A stretch of 42,971 nt of DNA from Pedosphaera sp. (GTDB lineage: Bacteria > Verrucomicrobiota > Verrucomicrobiia > Limisphaerales > UBA9464): the NCBI GenBank assembly GCA_009695205.1, contig SIBK01000036.1:1-42971 (forward strand), given 5' to 3'. Under the pieces are notes generated by a model. That model worked only from the letters and a program-made list of their open reading frames with translations, had not been told where the DNA came from and searched no databases. The position numbers and the translations under genes are program-made. Below, one piece after another: positions 35,753 through 42,971 of the stretch (positions are counted from its first letter, which is position 1; each line of letters begins with the position of its first letter).

Positions 35753-37261
35753 ATGAAAAATCTGGCCGAGGCCTTTTCTGCTTCCGCTGCCCGGAACAGC
35801 CAAAAACCAGCCCTGTTCTGGGGGGATGTCACGCATGCCTACGGGCATCTTGAATCGCAGGCCGCGTGGTTGGCGGAAGAACTGATCAGCCTGGGAATCC
35901 AGCCCGGCGACCGCGTTGGCCTCTGGCTTAAGAATTGTCCGGAGTTTGTCACTTCCCTCTTTGGCAGCCTTGCCGCAGCTGCCGTGGTTGTCCCGATCAA
36001 TAATTTTCTGAAGCCCCTCGAGGTGAGCCATGTGGTGAGCGATGCGGGCATTCGAATCCTCATTTCAGAACGTGGACTCGACGCAGAGCTTGGCGAATTG
36101 CTACAAATTCATCCGGACATCACAATACTGCGGATCGACGACTTCCCCGTTGGACCCGAATTGCGCCAACTGCGTCCGGTTCCCCGGGGACGCGACGACT
36201 TGGCGGTGCTGATCTATACGAGCGGTACGACCGGTAAACCCAAAGGCGCAATGCTTACCCACGGCAATCTGCTCCACAACGTCGAGTCGTGCCGGCAGAT
36301 GCTGGAGTTGGATGAACGTGATCGTCTGGTGGTACTTCTTCCGATGTTTCACAGCTTCATGTTGACCGTCGGGTTGCTCCTTCCTTTGCTGAACGGCGCT
36401 TCCGTGTTGGTGGTTAGAAGTCTGCATCCCGCAAAGAATATGGTCGCTGAAGTTCTCTCACGAAATGGCACGCTGCTGCCGGCGATGGCTGCGGTATTTC
36501 GGGCTCTTTCCCAACTGCCGCCCGGCATCGAGTTCCCCTCACTCCGCCTCTGTGTCAGCGGAGCTGGACCTCTGCCCGGAGCCATTCTGAAGGGCTTCAA
36601 TGCTCGATTTCCCGGCACCCCATTGATCGAAGGGTACGGCCTAAGCGAAGCCAGCCCCGTGGTTTCAATCAACCCGATCCATGGCCCCTGGATTGCCGGG
36701 ACGATCGGCCAACCCATCCCCAATGTCGAACTGTGCGTCCAGGACGAATTTGGCAATCGGCTTCCCGACGGCGTGGATGGCGAGCTCTGCGTGCGCGGCG
36801 GCAACGTCATGCAGGGTTACTGGAATGCAGCCGAAAAAACCGCGGCAGCTTTTCGCGACGGCTGGCTGCTCACCGGAGATATCGGCCATCGGCGCCCGGA
36901 CGGCTACTTCGTGATCACCGATCGCAAGAAGGACATGTTGAAATCAAACGGAATTAACATCTATCCGCGGGAGATCGAAGAAGCGATCCACCGATTCCCG
37001 GGAATCCGCGAATGCGCCGTTATTGGAGAACCCGATGACCGGCGTGGAGAGCGGCCCGTCGCGTTTGTTTCCGTCGATGAGGGAGTTTTGTTCGATTCAA
37101 AACTCTTGATCGTATTCCTTAAGAATCACCTCGCTGATTACAAAATCCCCAGGCGGGTCATCGCGTTATCGGCCCTGCCTCGAAATGCGACCGGCAAGAT
37201 TCTGAAGACGTCGCTCCGGGAAATGACCACCGCCAGCACCCGCGATTGTCCCATCGTTTAA
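35753..37261 (+). CDS. AMP-binding acyl-CoA synthetase (fatty-acid ligase)
   Basis: The 502-residue adenylate-forming enzyme has the P-loop YTSGTTGKPKGAMLTHGN near 155, GYGLSEASP near 295, the hinge region TGD (about 373) with RKKDMLKSNGINIYP, and the catalytic Lys in NATGKILK near 479. It activates a carboxylate as acyl-AMP, then usually transfers it to CoA. Resemblance is closest to FadD-like long-chain enzymes, but substrate cannot be told by eye. It is divergent from the GT2 gene; a regulatory link is not shown. Confidence 0.9.
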   Translation: MKNLAEAFSASAARNSQKPALFWGDVTHAYGHLESQAAWLAEELISLGIQPGDRVGLWLKNCPEFVTSLFGSLAAAAVVVPINNFLKPLEVSHVVSDAGIRILISERGLDAELGELLQIHPDITILRIDDFPVGPELRQLRPVPRGRDDLAVLIYTSGTTGKPKGAMLTHGNLLHNVESCRQMLELDERDRLVVLLPMFHSFMLTVGLLLPLLNGASVLVVRSLHPAKNMVAEVLSRNGTLLPAMAAVFRALSQLPPGIEFPSLRLCVSGAGPLPGAILKGFNARFPGTPLIEGYGLSEASPVVSINPIHGPWIAGTIGQPIPNVELCVQDEFGNRLPDGVDGELCVRGGNVMQGYWNAAEKTAAAFRDGWLLTGDIGHRRPDGYFVITDRKKDMLKSNGINIYPREIEEAIHRFPGIRECAVIGEPDDRRGERPVAFVSVDEGVLFDSKLLIVFLKNHLADYKIPRRVIALSALPRNATGKILKTSLREMTTASTRDCPIV

Positions 37262-37287
37262 ACTGCCGGATTCGGAATTGTTAGCGG

Positions 37288-38487
37288 CTACGCTGCCACA
37301 AACCGAATGCAGACCGGCGCCCCGACGTCCCATCGTTTTCCGGTGGACGCAAGACGACCCGTTGACGAATCAATCCGATATTGCACGATGGAATCTGAAC
37401 CCTGATTCTCGGCGAAAAGCCATCGTCCGGACGGATCGATGGCGAAATTACGAGGTGTCTTCCCTTGCGTGCTCTCGTTTTGAACCCATCGCAAAAGGCC
37501 GGTGCCCGGTTCGATGGCAAAAACCACAATGGAATCATGCCCTCGATTCGATCCATACACGAAACCTCCGCCAGGATGTACCGCGACTTCCGCCGTCGAA
37601 AATTCCGGCCGCATGGCCTCGCCTGGCGGTAATGTCGAAATCGTCTGCGTTTCCGTAAGCACACCACGGGCGGCGTTGTATCGGAATGCGGTCAGCGTAC
37701 ACTTCAGCTCATTGATGACAAAAGCGGAGGCGCCGTTGGGATGGAATGCGAAATGCCGTGGACCACTGCCGGGAGTCAGCGCCGAAAAGGGGGGATCGTT
37801 GGGGGTGATTCGACCGTCGTTCGCAGCAAGCCGGTAGACGACGATGCGATCCAGGCCAAGATCGGCCGCAAAGGCAAATCGATTGTCCGGTGACACATTG
37901 AATGAATGGGCGTGGGGCTCCTTTTGCCGGCCCGGATTAATGCTGGCGCCCGCGTGCTGGACAAACGCGGAATGAGGTCGGAGCGAACCATCGGCATTGA
38001 GTGGCAGGACGGTGACGCTGCCGCCACCATAGTTCGCTACCAGCAGACACCGACCCGTATGATCGACGGACAGATGGCAGGGTCCATCTCCGACAGAAGA
38101 CTGTTCATTTAAGAGAGAGAGGTGCCCGGAAGATGCATCGATTCGGTAGGCGGACACGTATCCACCGCGCGCCCCATTCCATTCCGCAGTTTCGTTGGCG
38201 GCGTAGAGGTATTTTCCGGTCGGATGCACGGCGAGGAACGTGGGGTTTTTTGCGGAGGCAACCAGTCCAAAAAACTCTACGGAACCCGTATGGGAGTTCA
38301 GGTTAAAGCCGTGGATCCCCTGGCTTTTGGGGCCGGTGTAAGTGCCCACGTACATGCGATATCGTTGCGTGGCGGACGTCTTTGGGAGAGGGTGCTGAAA
38401 CACAGTTTCGCACCCCGCGATTCCGAGAGAGGCGGTGGAGACCAGAAGCGTGTTGGCGAAGTCGCGGCGAGAGAGGAGGAGGTGCAT
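37288..38487 (-). CDS. Exported lactonase-family seven-bladed beta-propeller protein
   Basis: The N-terminus carries a twin-arginine motif (SRRDFANTLL, Arg 7 and 8) followed by a lipobox ending at Cys26 (GIAGC), suggesting Tat export and lipidation. The body matches the YbhE/6-phosphogluconolactonase-type propeller family: YVGTYTGPKSQGIH near 45, HPTGKYLYAANE, DGPCHLSVDHTGRCLLVANYGGGS, GPRHFAFHPNG and HDSIVVFAIEPG. Because it is exported, the substrate is unlikely to be cytoplasmic 6-phosphogluconolactone; a sugar lactone in the periplasm is more plausible. It starts 16 bases from the perfect palindrome at 38503-38520. Confidence 0.87.
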   Translation of the reverse strand: MHLLLSRRDFANTLLVSTASLGIAGCETVFQHPLPKTSATQRYRMYVGTYTGPKSQGIHGFNLNSHTGSVEFFGLVASAKNPTFLAVHPTGKYLYAANETAEWNGARGGYVSAYRIDASSGHLSLLNEQSSVGDGPCHLSVDHTGRCLLVANYGGGSVTVLPLNADGSLRPHSAFVQHAGASINPGRQKEPHAHSFNVSPDNRFAFAADLGLDRIVVYRLAANDGRITPNDPPFSALTPGSGPRHFAFHPNGASAFVINELKCTLTAFRYNAARGVLTETQTISTLPPGEAMRPEFSTAEVAVHPGGGFVYGSNRGHDSIVVFAIEPGTGLLRWVQNESTQGKTPRNFAIDPSGRWLFAENQGSDSIVQYRIDSSTGRLASTGKRWDVGAPVCIRFVAA

Positions 38488-38502
38488 GGGTGAAGGAAAT
38501 CG

Positions 38503-38520
38503 GAATCCGGCGCCGGATTC
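38503..38520. promoter_or_regulatory. Perfect 18-bp palindrome between divergent lactonase and mcsA genes
   Basis: GAATCCGGCGCCGGATTC is its own reverse complement (two 9-base arms). It lies 15 bases upstream of the lactonase start and 78 bases upstream of mcsA, next to the candidate mcsA promoter. A dimeric repressor site would be a natural reading; equally, it could be a small cruciform or chance. It has no A/T tail, so it is not a terminator. Confidence 0.5.
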
Positions 38521-38555
38521 AAGTCGACAAGTTCATTTGAATCTTGCTGCTTCCC

Positions 38556-38584
38556 TTGACTTCAAGCCAACCGCCCCCGATATA
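38556..38584 (+). promoter_or_regulatory. Candidate promoter of mcsA-mcsB
   Basis: TTGACT at 38556 and GATATA at 38579 have 17-base spacing. The transcript would start within about ten bases of the mcsA ATG at 38599, giving a very short leader. The -10 match is weak. Confidence 0.3.
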
Positions 38585-38598
38585 CCCCATAACGGCCT

Positions 38599-39102
38599 AT
38601 GACCTGCCAGTTCTGTAAACAGAAGGATGCTACCGTCCATCTCACCCAAATCGTCGAGAACGAGGTGAAGAAGGTGGATTTGTGCGAGAATTGCGCGAAG
38701 GAGAAGGGAGTCAACGATCCTGCGGGCTTTTCTTTGGCAGACCTGTTGCTGGGGCTTGGCGCCTCCCAGCAAATCGACGAGGCTGGCGACGCGAAAGGTG
38801 GCGGGCTTCGATGCGTACGCTGCGGCTATACTCAGGCGGACTTCAAGAAATCTGGCCGCCTGGGCTGCTCGGACTGTTATGATGTATTCGCGGATGGCCT
38901 GGATCCCCTGCTGAAGCCGATGCACAAAGGCATCCGACACAAAGGCAAGGTTCCTGGATCTCTCCGTCGTGCGACGGATCTAAACCAGCAGCTTCTAACC
39001 CTGGAAAAGGATCTCCAGGGGGCCATTGCTCGCGAAGACTTCGAACAGGCGGCCCAGCTCCGAGACCAGTTAAAGGTCGTGCGCACGTCTGCCAAGACCT
39101 GA
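38599..39102 (+). CDS. mcsA: McsA: zinc-binding activator of protein-arginine kinase, UVR motif
   Basis: This 167-residue protein has two zinc-binding CxxC pairs (C3/C6 with C29/C32, and C72/C75 with C90/C93), a connecting region, and a C-terminal UVR domain (about 128-160; LNQQLLTLEKDLQGAIAREDFEQAAQLRDQL). This is the layout of McsA, which activates McsB kinase and feeds substrates to ClpC in Bacillus. It stands next to mcsB with a 22-base gap, as in Firmicutes, but no ctsR or clpC is present here. Confidence 0.92.
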   Translation: MTCQFCKQKDATVHLTQIVENEVKKVDLCENCAKEKGVNDPAGFSLADLLLGLGASQQIDEAGDAKGGGLRCVRCGYTQADFKKSGRLGCSDCYDVFADGLDPLLKPMHKGIRHKGKVPGSLRRATDLNQQLLTLEKDLQGAIAREDFEQAAQLRDQLKVVRTSAKT

Positions 39103-39124
39103 CCCACTGGAACCTGCTCGGCCC

Positions 39125-40231
39125 ATGAATATTATCGAATTCCTAATCTCACCCGCCGAAGCCTCGAAACGAAGCGGTCCGAATGATCGTATCGTTTTTT
39201 CGAGTCGAGTGCGGCTCGCACGGAATCTCAAGAGCTATCCGTTCCCCGGTCACGCTAAGAAGGCGGATCGTATCAAGGCTTATGAAATCCTTTTCCCAGC
39301 CATCCGGGCGCTGCCCCAGATGGGACCGGAGGCATTTGCCGAGTCGCTTGAAAAACTGACCGCCTTGGACAAGCAGATTCTCGTGGAACGCCATCTCGTC
39401 AGTCGGGAGCACGCGGCAAAGGGCGCCGGATCCGGTCTCATTCTCAACCGGGAGGAAACGCTCAGCGTGATGATCAATGAAGAGGATCACCTGCGGATGC
39501 AATCGCTTCGCCCCGGGCTTCAATTACGACAAGCCTGGCTTGCGATAGATGCCGTGGACTCCGATTTGGAAACTCGGCTGGATATTTCCTTTTCCGACAA
39601 GTACGGCTACCTGACAGCGTGTCCGACCAATCTCGGTACGGGGATTCGTGTGAGCGCGATGTTGCACCTTCCCGGACTTGTCCTGGGTGAGCAGATCAAC
39701 CAGATCATTCAAGCGGTCAACAAGCTGGGACTCGCCGTCCGCGGCTTGTACGGCGAAGGCACGGAAGCTCTCGGCAATATCTTCCAAGTCTCCAATCAAA
39801 TGACACTTGGCGAATCCGAGAATGAAATCGTCGAACGGATCAACAAGGTGCTGCTCCAATTGGTCGAGCATGAGGAAAACGCACGACAATCTCTCCTTGA
39901 GAAAAAGCCGAAGATCTTGTTGAACAGTATCGGGCGGGCCTACGGCGTGCTCGCCAACGCACATACCATACAGTCGAAGGAAACAATGAACCAACTGAGC
40001 CTCCTGCGGCTCGGCGTGGATATTGGATTGTTTGGCCAGACTCCAAAGGCTCTTGTCGATGAATTGTTCCTCATCAGTCAACCCGCTCATTTGCAACTGA
40101 ATCATCCAGACCGGGAAAAATTGGCGGCTGAGGATCGTGATATATACCGGGCAGACATGCTCCGTGAACGAATGAAATCCGTCCCGAGTCCGCAGGAACC
40201 GGCAGCTCCGCCTTCAGAAGCGCCCGTTTGA
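39125..40231 (+). CDS. mcsB: McsB: protein-arginine kinase
   Basis: McsB is a phosphagen-kinase-fold enzyme that phosphorylates arginines to mark proteins for ClpCP. VFSSRVRLARNLKSYPFP and LNREETLSVMINEEDHLRMQ are the ATP and guanidino-binding regions. CPTNLGTGIRVSAMLHLPGL has its Cys at about 166, corresponding to the essential Cys167 of B. subtilis McsB. GEGTEALGNIFQVSNQMTLG and the C-terminal RDIYRADMLRERM, the phosphoarginine-sensing region, are also intact. Length (368) matches. All visible active-site regions argue for a working kinase. Confidence 0.94.
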   Translation: MNIIEFLISPAEASKRSGPNDRIVFSSRVRLARNLKSYPFPGHAKKADRIKAYEILFPAIRALPQMGPEAFAESLEKLTALDKQILVERHLVSREHAAKGAGSGLILNREETLSVMINEEDHLRMQSLRPGLQLRQAWLAIDAVDSDLETRLDISFSDKYGYLTACPTNLGTGIRVSAMLHLPGLVLGEQINQIIQAVNKLGLAVRGLYGEGTEALGNIFQVSNQMTLGESENEIVERINKVLLQLVEHEENARQSLLEKKPKILLNSIGRAYGVLANAHTIQSKETMNQLSLLRLGVDIGLFGQTPKALVDELFLISQPAHLQLNHPDREKLAAEDRDIYRADMLRERMKSVPSPQEPAAPPSEAPV

Positions 40232-40268
40232 CCCGATCGTTCCGCTTGGCAATTTCGCACATCACGAA

Positions 40269-41306
40269 TCATCGTCGGCGTTCCCAACGGCGGAATCCTG
40301 CCGTTTCAGCGGTCTGAAAGCTTTGTTCACCCTCCGACTCAGCCGGCCGGACCAGCAGGGCGTCAGCACTTCGCATCCGTTCCACCAATTCAATTCCGGC
40401 GATCGGTCCCAGAACGCTGACGGCGGTCGACAACGCATCCGCGGTAACAGCCCGACGGGCAATCACGGTCACCAGACTATGGTCCGTCAACCCGACGCCC
40501 GTGCGTGGATCGACGATGTGGGAATAACGAACGCCACCGATTTCAACATGTTGGAATACGTCTCCGCTCGTGCAGAGCGCTGTCCATCGTAACCAAACTG
40601 TCCTCGGTGGCGGTGCCCCCAGCACATCCAGGGGAGCCACGGCAACCTTCCATCCCAGTTCTCCAGGCGGCGGGCCTCCAACGACCATGTCACCACCGCC
40701 ACTGACGAGTGCTCGGGAGACTCCCCGGTGGCGTAACACCGCCAAAGCTTCATCCAATGCGTAGCCTTTTGCAATGGCCCCGAGGTCCAGCCGCATTCCG
40801 GGTGTGACCAACCGGACCGAACGGGCTCGACTCTCCAACTCAATCCATCTCCAATTCACTGCGGCACGCGCGGCCGTAATCCGATCGGGTTCAGGAAGAG
40901 CACGCTGCCTTCTGGCCCGGCGCCAGAGCTGCACGAGAGGTCCTACGGTGACATCGAACGTTCCGTCGCTCGCTCGCGACATTTTCTCGCTCCGAACCAA
41001 TACACGCCATAGGTCCTGACCAACAGGGATCGCGCGGCCGGAACCCGCCGTTCGCGAAAGTCGGCTAAGCTCACTTTGTTCCAAGTAATCGCTGAGTATG
41101 GAATTGAGTTCTGCAATTCGTTTCCAGGCAGCTTCCGCCGCGTTGGTTGCTGCCTGCCCGTCCGTCGTGTACAGAACCATCCGGAAGGGCAGCCCCATTT
41201 GCGGCCGCTCAAATTCGTAACGCTGCCACGTTACACCGGGACGTGTGGCACAGCCAACTCCCAACAATATCCACAGGAAGAGTGGTGCCGTCAGCCATAG
41301 TCCCAT
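40269..41306 (-). CDS. apbE: FAD:protein FMN transferase ApbE (lipoprotein)
   Basis: ApbE attaches FMN from FAD covalently to Thr residues of flavoproteins such as NqrB/C. From ATG 41306 there is a lipoprotein signal (MGLWLTAPLFLWILLGVGC). The family motifs follow: FDVTVGPLVQLWR, DLGAIAKGYALDEAL, LVSGGGDM, HIVDPRTGVG and TADALSTAVSVLG (metal-binding Asp/Thr). Length is normal. No Nqr or Rnf genes are in the window, so its targets are unknown. The frame is open to 41372 and would overlap the PfkB gene; the internal start gives a 35-base gap and a proper signal. Confidence 0.9.
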   Translation of the reverse strand: MGLWLTAPLFLWILLGVGCATRPGVTWQRYEFERPQMGLPFRMVLYTTDGQAATNAAEAAWKRIAELNSILSDYLEQSELSRLSRTAGSGRAIPVGQDLWRVLVRSEKMSRASDGTFDVTVGPLVQLWRRARRQRALPEPDRITAARAAVNWRWIELESRARSVRLVTPGMRLDLGAIAKGYALDEALAVLRHRGVSRALVSGGGDMVVGGPPPGELGWKVAVAPLDVLGAPPPRTVWLRWTALCTSGDVFQHVEIGGVRYSHIVDPRTGVGLTDHSLVTVIARRAVTADALSTAVSVLGPIAGIELVERMRSADALLVRPAESEGEQSFQTAETAGFRRWERRR

Positions 41307-41341
41307 CGTCCAAAACTCACCGGCTCCAGGTCGCGGATTCC

Positions 41342-42352
41342 CTAGCACACCAGCTCCCTCAATTGCTGGCAACCGGCTGTTCCAGTCGTACCGAGTTGAT
41401 GGATCACGACACTCGCCGCCGCCATCGCCAACTCCATCGATTCCTCAAGCCCGGCGCCAGCCGCAAGGGCAGCCGTCAGATTCGCCGCAACTGCATCGCC
41501 CGCCCCCACAATGTCAATCGGACCACGCACGAAAAAAGCGGGCACATGAGCCGCCTTCCCTGTTGGAGTCGCGCCCACGATTCCCTGTTCTGCGAGTGTC
41601 ACGAACACCGTCTGTTGGTTCCGACCCGCAAGTCGAAGGGCCTGCTCAAGAACAATGTCGACGCCGACGGACGCAGAATCACCCGACAACGCTGCCAGCT
41701 CGCGCGCATTCATCTTAAAGAGAACGGGCGGCCAGTCGTGCAGCCCCTGCCGGCTGTCCCCCAGCACCAATTTCCCCTGTCGGGCCAAGCCCCCCAAAAC
41801 CTGTCGAACCGCGGACGTCACCACACCGGTTTCAGGCAGATCCACCTGATCGAGGGCAAACACCCCATCGGCCCCCTCCGCCGCAGCCATCAGCCGGTCC
41901 AGCAATGCCCGTTCAACTTCGGTTGGTGTCGGGGTCCAGTTTTTGAAATCCAGCCGATTCAATTCCTCCGGAGGGTGACCCTTCCGGCACATCAATGGCT
42001 TCGTATAGGTAAAGGTTCGCCGGGCTGATGTCCGAAAGAATCCATTCATCGAAACGCCAGCTTTCGACATCAGAGCGCGTTCCAGCTCCCATCCTTCTCC
42101 GTCTTCCCCGGCAAAACCGACCGGCCGGATGTCGCCCACCCCCAGTGCCACCAGATTGTTGAGGATCGTTCCTGCCCCGCCGGGTTGAGGACGCACGCGG
42201 GTCACATTGTGCACCGCGAGTCCTGTTTCAATCGAGATCTCCGCGCGCTCGGCGTCGATTTCTAAATAGCGATCGAGGCAAAAGTCACCGGCAAGCACGA
42301 TCGTAAGCCCCGCAAACCGAGTGGTTATTTCGGAGAATCGTTCAGAAGTCAT
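41342..42352 (-). CDS. PfkB-family sugar kinase (RfaE/HldE kinase-domain-like)
   Basis: This 336-residue ribokinase-fold enzyme has AGDFCLDRY near the N-terminus, PQPGGAGTILNNLVALGV near 56, and the catalytic signature IDIVGAGDAVAANL near 280, with Asp as base. The wording of the first 100 residues resembles the kinase half of heptose-7-phosphate kinase/adenylyltransferase, but no adenylyltransferase domain is attached. A role in an LPS-heptose or related sugar pathway is possible. It starts three bases after the upstream gene, so both are surely translated from one message. Confidence 0.82.
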   Translation of the reverse strand: MTSERFSEITTRFAGLTIVLAGDFCLDRYLEIDAERAEISIETGLAVHNVTRVRPQPGGAGTILNNLVALGVGDIRPVGFAGEDGEGWELERALMSKAGVSMNGFFRTSARRTFTYTKPLMCRKGHPPEELNRLDFKNWTPTPTEVERALLDRLMAAAEGADGVFALDQVDLPETGVVTSAVRQVLGGLARQGKLVLGDSRQGLHDWPPVLFKMNARELAALSGDSASVGVDIVLEQALRLAGRNQQTVFVTLAEQGIVGATPTGKAAHVPAFFVRGPIDIVGAGDAVAANLTAALAAGAGLEESMELAMAAASVVIHQLGTTGTAGCQQLRELVC

Positions 42353-42355
42353 GGG

Positions 42356-42971
42356 TCAAGCGCCGATCAACTCTCGGTGCAACTGATGAATGAAAGCCAC
42401 ATTGTCACATTGCACGTATTGCATAATACCGCCCATTCGCGAATAGCTCTTGCAGAACCGCAGATAATATGCCGGGCTGCTCTTTGGGGGCTCACCTTGA
42501 GTCCAGTCCCAACCTCCGCCGTCCTGGAGATCCACCACAAAAATACTGTGTCCGGATACCGCCGGCCGACGGTCCTGGAAACGGATGTTGTGCACGCAGC
42601 TGAGGCTCTTCTCAAAAACCTGCGGCCCCATGATCGCCGACCCGATTGAAAGCACCACCCCGCCATCCAATCCGTCCACCGCACCGCCAAATAATCGAAA
42701 ATCTTCCCCGGCAGCCCGCCCGATCGCCGAGCCATTAAACATCGGATGACACGCGATGATATCGTATCCCACTCCCGGATGGACCGTCACCGGGACCCCT
42801 AGACGCCACGCGTGCGCCAGGATTGAAGTGTGCTTCCATCGATGCTCAATCCGGTGATGCCCTGCCTCTAATCGATGCACGCTCATCGCCGCCAAAAGTT
42901 CACACCCTGCGGCAGCGAGGGGATCGGCCGGAAATTGCGCCACGATTCCCGCCAGGACGTCGGGATCCGGA
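42356..42971 (-). CDS. Unrecognised conserved protein, 5' part beyond the window
   Basis: The frame is open to the window edge, so the true start is outside; only the last about 205 residues are visible. Glycine-rich and charged blocks suggest an enzyme: GVPVTVHPGVGYDIIACHP, GGAVDGLDGGVVLSIGSAIMGPQVFEKSL, VVDLQDGGGWDW and YYLRFCKSYSRMGG. I do not recognise the family with certainty; distant resemblance to proteins annotated as deoxyhypusine-synthase-like is weak. Its three-base link to a sugar kinase, then ApbE, suggests sugar-related metabolism. Confidence 0.6.
   Translation of the reverse strand, partial: PDPDVLAGIVAQFPADPLAAAGCELLAAMSVHRLEAGHHRIEHRWKHTSILAHAWRLGVPVTVHPGVGYDIIACHPMFNGSAIGRAAGEDFRLFGGAVDGLDGGVVLSIGSAIMGPQVFEKSLSCVHNIRFQDRRPAVSGHSIFVVDLQDGGGWDWTQGEPPKSSPAYYLRFCKSYSRMGGIMQYVQCDNVAFIHQLHRELIGA

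Noticed and set aside
41147..42028. A 293-residue plus-strand frame
   Set aside because: It is antisense to apbE and the PfkB-family kinase, both well supported; its translation is low-complexity.

Overview
The window looks like a chromosomal segment from a Gram-negative, PVC-type bacterium, most likely Verrucomicrobiota (Pedosphaera/Limisphaerales-like). This is inferred from gene content. It has an LptD outer-membrane LPS translocon, sigma-54, prepilin-like secreted proteins with the [12 protein letters not shown] leader, a mosaic CotH/beta-helix/lamin-tail surface protein, esterase-gluconolactonase fusions, a degraded Pkn2-type kinase/WD40 gene, an Ala/Lys/Pro-rich histone-like protein and an McsAB arginine-kinase pair. 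DNA is moderately GC-rich. Shine-Dalgarno sequences are weak or absent before most genes. No tRNA, rRNA, IS element or CRISPR array was seen.

Layout. 1-4537: 3' part of a giant mosaic surface protein. 4580-4861: a small zinc-ribbon membrane protein on the minus strand. 4891-17141: a plus-strand housekeeping run of a UvrA-family ATPase, truB-ribF (ATGA overlap), metG, rpoN, an exosortase-associated type CAAX-protease relative, a pseudouridine synthase/rRNA methyltransferase fusion, an FHA/class III cyclase and leuD. 17144-18898: a secreted esterase/SMP-30 fusion. 19041-19612: a kinase pseudogene.

19699-27967 is the most unusual block. A plus-strand phosphodiester glycosidase (NAGPA domain) faces a tight six-gene minus-strand array. 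In transcription order the array is phosphodiester glycosidase, CotH kinase, prepilin-like protein, unknown membrane-anchored protein, divergent prepilin-like protein, and a phosphodiester glycosidase with FN3 and carbohydrate-binding-like modules. Pairing a secreted kinase with sugar-phosphodiester hydrolases suggests, as a hypothesis, a cell-surface phosphoglycan or protein-phosphate modification system.

28139-33275: lptD, a repeat-rich histone-like gene with a clear ribosome binding site and a strong intrinsic terminator, a secreted endonuclease/exonuclease/phosphatase-family protein, a small secreted protein, and an outer-membrane barrel gene broken by one likely frameshift and two in-frame TGA codons. 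33292-35512: an overlapping pair of glycosyltransferases (GT2 and a GT-C-like membrane enzyme). 35753-42971: an acyl-CoA synthetase, a Tat/lipoprotein beta-propeller lactonase, mcsA-mcsB preceded by a perfect 18-bp palindrome, and a minus-strand operon of an unrecognised protein (cut by the window end), a PfkB/RfaE-like kinase and ApbE.

Genes are packed tightly. No stretch above 300 bases lacks a gene or pseudogene. The largest gap, 35513-35752 between divergent genes, holds only a candidate promoter.
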